A DNA stretch of 64,000 nucleotides. Origin: Apostichopus japonicus (lineage: Eukaryota > Echinodermata > Holothuroidea > Aspidochirotida > Stichopodidae). The stretch is from the NCBI RefSeq assembly GCF_037975245.1, contig NC_092579.1:9911001-9975000 (forward strand), in the 5' to 3' direction. Both the position numbers and the translations under genes were made by a program. Numbering within the stretch: position 1 is the first letter of the stretch; each line of letters begins with the position of its first letter. Positions 41,901 through 52,100 of this stretch are shown in pieces. Below the pieces are notes generated by a model. The model did no database searches. It had not been told where the DNA came from and worked only from the letters and a program-made list of their open reading frames with translations.

Positions 41901-43127
41901 CACAATGTTTAAGCAATGCATGTAATGCACAACAATTATTAATGGGATTGCTAGCTCAAAACTGGTTACATGTGTCTATACTTCACATAGGAAGACTGTT
42001 CTTTCTGGATATTGAAACATTTTGGTTTCTATACTGTAAAATCCTTACCATGGTTGATATCCACAAGTGATTGCTACAGACCTTTCCTGGTTCTCACTTA
42101 ATACTCACTTGTTCTACATTAGTCAGAGAGTTATTTTGAAGTTTGAGAAAATTGTATGTTGACAAAATAGCTTGGTTTACTCAGTGAATTGTAGAGACTT
42201 TGGAAACAACAATATGAGCAGAAAACAAGATTCTCAAAGCTTTTGTAGAATACTATGTATGTGATACAACCACATTGCTCTCTACAAACCCCCCCCCCCC
42301 ATTCTATTCTATCCTCATCCCCTCAAATTTCTAATTCTCTTATTGCCTGAATACTTTCCACTTGTCTCCAACTTCATCAAGCCGACATTTTTGACACTCT
42401 GAAAACAATAAAATTACAACAGAAGATGTTTAAATAGATAACAATGTAATTAAGGTGATTAATAACAAGGTAAAACATCATCAATAGTTATCTTAAACTA
42501 TACAAGAGTAAAGTCTATTACAAGAAGGATATTCTCAGCATATTGCTCTGTTATTACTGTGTCCCACATTAATAGTTGGCGACTTGCAGAGCTACTTTAA
42601 ATGCAATCTGGGAGGTTTTTCTACAACAGAAGCAAAGTACTTTTATCATTACTGACCACACACTTGTTGGTTCTTATGACTCACAAAGATATTTGAACTT
42701 AATACAAGGGAAACATGTCATTCTTTGGACTTTAAAAGTCATCATTGTTGACTCCATCAGAACAAATGTATGATACGGACGGTTAAATATATGTTCCAAT
42801 ATCTCATTTTCATGTCTTGTCACTATTTCAGTTATAGTTCTAATTGTGGGAGAAGTGCCATCTGTTGTGTTTCGTTTTGACATTTACAATGTAGAATTAC
42901 CAGTCTAGGAAATGACAACTAGGCGTAACAACAACTTCTTTTCCCATTCTGAGAGAATATTGTATCAAACATATTTAAGCTTGGCCCTTTTCTCTCACTA
43001 CCAGTTGCACTCTAATGATGAAACCCACTGAGAGGTCCACTGTCAAGGGTGAAGATTTAAAGAAACCAAGATGTCATTATTGCACATGATGTTTGGTATC
43101 CTCACGAGTATGTCTGCGTTGCTCTCA

Positions 43128-46100
43128 TCAAGCCGCCAACGATTTCATCACTTCCAGTCGTTCATAATACATCTTACGGAATGTTTCTGCCAGGAATTTA
43201 AACGGTGCTTCCACATTCTCTTGAGATTTCTGCAGGAGGACAACGAAGAAGAAAATGTAATGCTCCTCCCTTTAAATCACGCTGTATTGTTGCAGCTCCC
43301 TACCAGTAGCGGGGTGTCCATACAGTCAGGGGGCGGATGCCCCCCCTGACAGACTCAAACTGACTGCTGGCGCCCTTTTCAGCTTTTTACCACTTTTTAC
43401 TTATTCGCGATTATTGACTTTTTTATGGTGCTCTCATCTACCTTTTGACATTTGTCACATTATCTGCAAATTTGAAAGGCCTGGAAAGGGTCATTTCCGG
43501 CGATCTAGGGAGTATCTTTACTCAAAAATTTCTGTACGCTCCATGCCAACCTGTGGTGGCGCTCCGCTTAGATAGTGTGAAAAGCGCCCCTACAGACCAT
43601 TCTCGCCCCCCTTGACCAATACCCCTAGCTCCTCCACTGCTCCCTACTGTATCATAGGACAGACTCAGAGGCATGTGGGCGTACTAGGCAGCAGTCCTGG
43701 GTAGCCCAGTACGTAGATGTGGCAACTGCTTGAGGCCCTCAAGGTCACAGGTCTCCATGGAAACTTAACAAGGGTGGCCCCAAAACAAATGGTTCCATAT
43801 GAGCCCCAGAGAATGTTAATCTGGCATGACTAGGCAGCTTACCTACTTTTCACTGGTTTAATTGTGCTGTCTTGGACGAAATGAATAGTTTGATAGACTT
43901 CAAGAACATGTCTCAAATATCTTCTGGTCTGAAGTCGAACAGTTGATAGGCAACTAGGTATTTTAACTCTCACACAATCAAACAAGAAAAAGTTGATAAT
44001 AATATTTGTACCTGCCATGATGAACAGCTGAGGAGAACATTGGAGAACGTTGGAGAACGAGGAGAACGTTGAAGAAGCCATGCTACTATTCCATATAATC
44101 AACACACAGTGGACCACAAAACAATAATGGAGTGGGGGGGGGGGGCTTGTCTATGATCAACCAACGGAACTGTTGTCATTACGACATATACCAAACAAAT
44201 TTGTAAATGATTTGCAAACTTCCCAAATTTGTTTTCATATAAATCAAATAATTAAATACTAAGCAATGCCATCCCAAGAAAGAAGGAATCTTTCCACCTT
44301 GAAACTGTAATGGATCTCTTACCGCTGAACATTCAAAGTATTCCATTCCGTTGCCCTGAGCGAAGGATTTAGCAGATTCAGTCGTTACTATCCTTCTGTC
44401 CATCAAGTCCGTCTTGTTACCGACCAGTACAGCTGTAAAGAAAACAACAGCAGTAAAATACACATAATCGTACTTGATTCTGTAGCAAGTATCTTACGTT
44501 CTTTAGATGGATCGGTATTATGGGTTGTACCACGTACTGTACCACATGGATATGTCACAATTTACCTGTTCATGTCGTAATAATGTCAAGATATCGTAAC
44601 AACAAAGGTCACACCGCTTTGACTCAGCAAATCTAAAGTGACCGTAGCTGCAAATGGTTCAAATTCTTTACTGCTGCAAACTTTGAAGTTCTCTCTCTTA
44701 ATCGATTTATTCCTCATTTCTGTGGCTGCAAAATCCAACCACACATATAATACACGTGTACAATACGTAGGGTAGCATTTCAATGCACCTCACCTGATCC
44801 TCTCAAAGAACTCTCTTCACCCTACCCATTTGTCCCATTTTTAACCTGGCCTTGCTATCAGCTATCACAGTTTAGTCATCAGAAATCTAATCGAGTTATA
44901 CACAATGTAACACATAAAGCCGTAGATTAATGGGACAAGGATTGTGTCAATGCAAAGAATCGCCAACATCTGGTGGGAGTTGGGATTGAAGATATTTTAC
45001 AAATTCAAAATACCACCTTTGTTTTTAACTCAGTAATATCAATTTAAGTTGTTAGCAATAGATGACATCATATGCTAACATTGACCCACCTTGCACCAAT
45101 CTGCAAACAATTAAAGACAGATAAACACTTTGAAAACTGCAGCTTTACCTGGTATATGCTGGTTGCTTTTATTTTTGACTCTTTCAAACCATTTTAAACA
45201 GCTGTGGAATGACTTCTCATTGTTGACATCAAAGACAACCATTACTGCTGATGGGTGGTCCCACTGTTAATGATAAAAACAAACAAAAAACATATACGTC
45301 TACATATATCAGTCATGCATGGGATATTAATTCTAGCATGACAAAAATAAATTATACTTGTGACTGAAAGTCAATAATTGATTGTTGATTAGATCCATAT
45401 TTAACTCAAATTCTAGAATAGTCAGCTTTATACGTACTAGCCCATTATATTCAGGTCATTTTGGAAATCTAGTGGCTATTAGTATACCTACTAGTGCAAG
45501 ATTACAGCCTGTATCTCCTCTACACTGTATGAGACTTGTACTCATTCTCATACCCAAAGGAATGTTACTTGTAATGAACAATTTTTAGTTGCAATAGGCA
45601 ACAGATAGACTTGTAGTGGATCCATACTAGAGTATTAGCACAGTTAACACTCACACTCATGGATCTGTACTCATAGTTGTACCATAGTTGTATATGGGTC
45701 ATTTTTATCTATAACAGTGCAAACTTTTATGTATTTATGGTTGTCCAAACAGCAAATCTGGTTGTCCAAAAGAAAATAACAATGACTAATATGTACACTG
45801 TAGGAGAGATGTGTAGGTTGGTGAGTGGCCCACATTTCTCATGTTACCTTTTTTGGGAATTAAATACAACACAATCTAAATTTGACAAGTTGACCCCCAG
45901 ATGACCTCCAAAGCTTGGTTGTCCGAAAAGAAATTTGGTCGTCCCGGAAGACCGGACCACCAGTAAAAGCTTACCCTGTATGTCAGTGCAACTGCCAGAC
46001 TACCCTTAATCATGTTTTCATTCATACTTAGTAAAGATTCTTAAATCCTATTGGTCCATTCAGGTCAGCTGACCGTGGTTAATCCTGTGAGTAACGCACG

Positions 46101-49100
46101 GTAAAATTACGGGGCATCACTTTAATAAATCTTTGGTTATATGTAACAAAAAATGTTTTGTTTTATGATTTTTCCCCCACACAAATGGTAGTGTATGAAT
46201 GAACGGGTTAATCAACGGTCTAGCGTGCGTTACTCACATGATTAATGCACTCCGGGTGTTAATGCTATCGCTGGATGCACTCGGGCTCCGCCCTCGTGCA
46301 TCGCTTGCATTATCCCCCGATCGTGCATTAATCCTGTGAGTAACGCACGCTAGACTGTTGATTAACCCCTTAATCAGCCTTATAATTATACCCATACTCA
46401 AACCAAGGATAAAACTTTATACACATACTCTTACTGATGCTGGACAGAGTTTTACATGCTCCGTGCCTAAAGTGACAAACTGCTATGAAAAATCCATCAA
46501 CTTTCTCCTGAAAAGCCTAATCTATAAGGCTGAAGTTGGATTTGAAAACTTATTCCATTTCCTTCAAGCTTGAACAGTTGATGTTATGTTGCAACTTGTG
46601 ATACCAATGTAAATATACTAACAGTTAATTCTGAGGTATTCAATTGCATATTAGATAAACACGATAAAACAATTATTATGACTTACAAAATCATTCAAGC
46701 TTGAACATTTGTTGTAAATTTGAGATGCTAATACGATAAAACTAACAGTTTATGTTGAGGTCAAATGTGTATCTTGGTATGATTTAGAGGCTCAATAAAA
46801 TACAAACATTAGGACTTACAAATTGTGCTGCATAGTCTGCAAACATCTCTTTCCCTGCAGAGTCATAGATAAACAGTTCCTTGAAGCAAAAAAAAAAAAA
46901 AAATACAAGAGTCAGACAAGAGATATCAACATCAATGCATTCACCGCAAACAATTTACTTCTTTTTTTTCATCTTTTTTTTTCATTTATTTATTCCAGTG
47001 TTAATATAAATATTAATTAACAAGACATCATATGTGAGTAATAAGAAAATATTATTTTAAAAATGTTAGTGCATGTACAAAAACAAAACACAAAATATAT
47101 ATATACAAAACGAACAAGTGCAGCTGTCTACAATACATTATCCAGATTACCATTTTGTAAATATATAGCAGCAAGATAAATAAAACTATTTCTATACACA
47201 TTAATTCTGAATTTTGGTGTTATTGCTTTGTTTCTCAAGTTATTTCTAGTAGTTTCTCGAAAAAGAGAGTTAAGTTCTACAGATATGAATATCAATGTAG
47301 GTTACTTACCACTGTATCACTTGTCTCTGGTAAACTGACAGATTTCACACAGATCTCTTGTCCGATTGTCTGGTATTGGATTGAAAGGAAAACAGTTAAG
47401 GAATGAAAGGTTAAATATGAAAATAGATAACATACCAAGTAAATGCCAGAAATGTGGACATAAGAAAATATTACATGATTTTCAATGGCTCAACAATCTT
47501 AGTGCGTTGTCGGATAAGAAGCATCACTTCTCGGAGTTCCCCATCTCTTTCCTCTGCTGTGGGCACCTTATTCAGAGTATGATAGTGTTTGTACCGTTTA
47601 AGGGCAGCATCCTTGGACTGTAGCTCCCTTAAGTTCTCTTGGGTGTAAGCTGGAAACAAAGGCAAGGATGAGTTCAGAGTGTCACCCTCTTCTGGTTTCG
47701 TTGCTGTCTCTACCCCATTGCTCGTTACTTTGGTCTGGACTAGATCTATGGGAATGGTTGTCAGCCCCACCAGTTGTGTAAAGGTACTGGAGCCTGTTAA
47801 GTGTCCTTCTGGGGGTGGTTTGCGAGACAGTCCATCAGCTGCACCATTTGCCTTTCCTGGTTTATATATGACCTTGAAGTCAAAGAGTGCCAATTCTGCC
47901 ATCCATCGCTGGGTTACAGCATCTAACTTGATACTGTCAAGGTGGGCTAAGGGGTTGTTATCCGTAAATATCGTGAACTTATTTCCTAGCAGGTACTCAC
48001 GGAATTTTTCCGTCACGGCCCATTTTAGCCCAAGCATCTCCAGTTTCATGCTTGAGTAACTCTCTATGTTCCTCTCAGCACCCCTGAGCGTTCGGCTGGC
48101 ATACGAGATTACTTTCCGCATACCATTCTGATGTTGAAATAACACAGCACCAAGTCCTTGATGACTGGCATCTACTTCCAATTCAAAAGGCTTGGTGAAA
48201 TCAGCATACCCGAGTATCGGTTGTTCACAAAGCTTTGACTTTAGTGTTTCAAAGGCTACTTGGTGGTCTGTGGTCCATGCCAATCTTCGAGTTGAACTTT
48301 TCTTGCTTTTCTGGTCATGGGAAGTGGTCGCTACTAGGGTATGTAAAGGTCCAGCAATCTTAGAGAACCCTGGCACAAAGCGGCGATAAAATGAACAGGA
48401 ATGACCTCAGTTCCTTTACACTATAGGGAACTGGCCATGTCTTCACAGCTTCTATTTTGTCTTGCTGTGGCATCACTCCTTCCCTCTTCACTCGGTGGCC
48501 AAGATATCGTACTTCTGGGCGAAAAAACTCACATTTGCTGGGCTTAATTTTTAGCCCATGTTGTCTCAGTCTCTGAAACACCAGGTTTAACCTCTCCAAA
48601 TGATCTTCAAAAGTCGATGAGTAAACCAGGATGTCATCCAAATAGCACAGGAGAGATTGGAAATACTGATCCCCCAAGCAAGCCTGCATCAAGCGTTGGA
48701 ACGTACCGGGCGCATTACAAAGCCCAAATGGCATACGCACATACTGGTAAAGTCCAAAAGGGGTTATGAATGCAGTCTTTTGAGCATCCTCTTCTGCCAT
48801 TTCTACCTGATGATAGCCATATATCAGATCAATAGTAGAAAACCACTTAGCATTCGTCAGGGCATCCAAGGACTCCTGTATTCTTGGTAACGGGTAAGCG
48901 TCCTTTCTCGTCTTACCGTTAAGTTTTCGGTAGTCAACGCACAACCTTAATGTGCCATCCGTCTTACGTACCAGCACCACTGGAGAAGCATAAGGACTAG
49001 TACTTGGTTTAATCACTCCCTTCGCCAACAACTTGCGTACATGTTCCTGTACCTCTTCGAACTGACATGGTGGTATACGACGGTATGTTTGTTTAACTGG

Positions 49101-52100
49101 TTCATCATCCACTGTTGGTATGGTGTGTCGAATAGTGTTGGTTACACCCAGGTCATAATCAGTTGAGGCAAACACATCCTGGTTCTTCATTAGCAGACAC
49201 TTAGCTTGTCTTAGTTGGTCATCAGATATGCCGGGCCAAAGCAAATTTGGAACATTGAACATTTCTGGAGTCTTGCTGCTATCAGTAGATATATGATTCA
49301 CCTTGGCTTCACAGCCTTCAAATACGACAGTTGCATCTTCAACCCAGGAAACCCCTTGTAATTTACCAAGTGGCGTCCTCGGCTTTAGCCAAACCTCTTC
49401 ATCAGTTAGATTGAGAACCTGTAGACAAGACTTTCCTCTAGGTGCAAAAGCCAGAGTTGCACCCACTGAAACTCCTTTTGGCAACTCTTTCACAGGTTCC
49501 AGGATAACTTCTTTCCAAGTGGGAACTACTGGACAGGTGACCTCGACTGCCATAATGGATCTAGCTGCAATCCTGACTTTGTTCCTTCCTGCAACCCGTA
49601 CCAAACCTTGTATCACTTTGGTGGGCGGTGTGTCCACCGGCAACTTCTCTTTAGATATCATCAATTTGTTAACCAAAACTTCAGGTGACAATTCCTTAAG
49701 GACATTCATTCCTAGCAACATGGGCACCTCCTTAGTCACCCGCACCACCAGTATACCACGGCAAGGTATGATGAGCTCACCTATATGTATATCTGCCACA
49801 AAGTATCCAACGTATGGAAGGTCTCCTCCATTGGCAGCAGTACTATTCAGCCAACTCAGCTGTTCGAGTGGGACACTGGAGAAACTACGCCGGAAGCATT
49901 CTTCGGTCATGGTGGTCACATCCGATCCAGTGTCTACAGTTGCAACGAAATTCACACCGTGCATCCTAACTGTCGTTGTAGGACTCCTCCCCACAATCAC
50001 TGGACTTGCCACCATCGAGCCTTCAGACCTACTAATTGCACCCAGTTCCTGGCTCTTGGTTCTGGGTGTTCCTAGTTTCCCTGTCCTGTCCTGTTTGAGG
50101 GTCCTGGTATTGGCACTGGGTTCGGGCATTCGCTGGCATAGTGGCCACGCTTATGACAGCGATAGCACCCTATCTGGCTCTTATCACCTCTTTGTCTCGT
50201 TCGACGACCTTCTGTTGTTCTGCCTGTCATTTCTAACGTCTCCACTCTTTTCGAGAGTGCTGTCTGGTCATTTTTTAGTTCCTGCAGAATCCCTGTCTGC
50301 TTCTCCACAGTTGCCACAAGCGTCTCCAGGATAGCAGAAAATTGAGGGTTAGGAGTAGCTTCCATCCCATATACTCCAGGCTTCTGGGCTTTGCGCCGGG
50401 GCAAGTTGCTTGACTCCTCGGACATGTCCAAAGCCCAATCTCGCAGAGCGATGAAAGAGAGGGTCGCATTATCCTTCATCAGACGTTTGACTTCCCTCCG
50501 CAGGACCATATCTGACAGGCCATCTCTGAACTGTTCCTTGAGTGTACCTTCCACGTCTGGAGCACCATCGAAGGTCTTTAACTTCTCTGACAGCTTCATC
50601 AGGGCGAACGCATATGTGGACACAGACTCCCCATCCCTCTGTACCCTGTTACACAACTCCCTCATAAGGCAGCTAAGGGAGCGCCTCTCTCCAAAAGTCT
50701 CCTTAAGGAGCTCAAAAAGCTTCTTTGGGTCAGAAACATCACTCTGTGGTCGGTGCTTTACCTCTTGTCGGGCACTCCCTTCAAGATGTGCGATGACAAA
50801 CTCTGAGGCATCCTGGTCTTCCAATTTCCTCAATCGCAGAGCTGCTTTAGCTTCCTCGATGAAGGAGAGTACATCCTGATTTTCTACCCCAGAGAATGAT
50901 CTCAACTTTTTCTCCTTCGGCAAGAGGTAGACTACTCCCGGGCGTTCGGAACTACCCTTCTTGGCCTCCACCAGTTCTTTCTCAAGCTCATCCAGACGTT
51001 GACGCATCTCATCTAAGTCTGCCATCTTTCAATGCACCTCAGAATAATCCCTTGAAGTTCCTACGTCTTTCAGTCATCTGTGTATTACCCCACTCGTACT
51101 ACCAAATGTAAAGCCGGGGGTGGTAAGGTTGTCGGTGTGGTGACGCCCATGGGGGGAGATGAGGTGACACAAATGACTGAGTCAAAGTAATTGGTATTGA
51201 AGTAGGCAGTGTGTATTTATTGCTCCTCTCTAGCGAGCTCTCATAGAGCTTTTAATCTGCCACGCAAAGGTGAAAATAAACATTTTAAACAATGAAGTGT
51301 CACACAGACGAGTAGTTATTGTGAACACTGAATAGCAAGTGAAAGTTATTAGAAACTGTGAGGGGTGTCCAACCCTCAACCAAAGGAGCTGTGGGAAGCC
51401 AAGGAGGTAAATAATGCGTATTCCCACACATAAGTCAGCCTGGATCACGCTAACCAGCCACATGTGCAAATACGGTAGATGCTGAATGACTTGTTACTTA
51501 CACTTCACATCAGGTGACCATCCCAATTTACAGGTTTGGCTCATTTTGGATTGTGTTACATTTTGGAAGAGCATTCCAGATGGGAAAACTGTGTATTTCT
51601 CCTGGCTGAAAAACACACAACTGACTTTAGCCTGCCAGGGGTCAAATCTTTCACCTCTCAGATAGGCGGTTTCATTGCTTCTACATCCATGTCTTGTGAT
51701 ACACAAGTAGTGTAAGCACTACTGCTGTACTAGAAGTTTGAGGAGATGAAAGCCTAAATTGAATAGTAGGGATGTTAAATTCCACGGAGAAATAATCTTT
51801 GGCAATAAAGAATGCCCATAGGCGTAGGAGCCTAATTTGATTTGGGTGGGCTGTGACTCGCCCGAAAAATATAACCAAAATTTTCCGCGCACTCCGCGCG
51901 CGTTCAACATCTTAATGAGCAAATCATATATGCATTCATGTGATTACATCACATGACAATAATCGATTAATGCCTAAATGATAACACATTAAGTTGTAGA
52001 AGTTACGTGCGCGAAGCGCGCGAAAAATTTTGGTTATATTTTCTGTGTTATTACCCTTCCATATTGGTTAGAATTATTGGGGAAGTCGTTACAATAATAA

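Larger units (their letters stand above)
39125..43127. other. Convergent MLST8-IFT27 interval (4 kb), including both 3' UTRs
   Basis: It begins with the MLST8 3' UTR, which carries a triple repeat (39179-39350). Candidate MLST8 poly(A) signals are ATTAAA at 39758 and AATAAA at 40991. The inverted DR1 repeat, copy B, fills 41310-41900. A G-rich stretch at 40279-40320 and a CCCTCCC-type stretch at 40480-40530 are low complexity. No further gene is visible. Confidence 0.7.
47495..51502 (-). mobile_element. Gypsy/Ty3-type LTR retrotransposon, 3'-truncated and inactive
   Basis: In order on the minus strand: LTR (51502-51107), primer-binding site (51104-51088), gag (51025-50072), and pol with protease, RT and RNase H (about 50081-47495). 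Pol stops making sense within the linker before integrase; no HHCC zinc finger, integrase core or second LTR is found before IFT27 exon 3 at 47369. An 8-nt loss after the RT domain shifts the frame. It is inserted in IFT27 intron 2 in the sense orientation. The left breakpoint is estimated to about 20 bp. A target-site duplication cannot be tested because the 3' end is missing. Confidence 0.93.

Noticed and set aside
49303-50334. 343-codon plus-strand open frame
   Set aside because: It is antisense to the Gypsy gag-pol junction, has no domain, and is explained by the coding bias of the opposite strand.
51494-51706. tRNA-derived SINE head near the Gypsy LTR
   Set aside because: A loose B-box-like GATTTGACCCC was seen on the minus strand, but no A box at the right distance and no cloverleaf.
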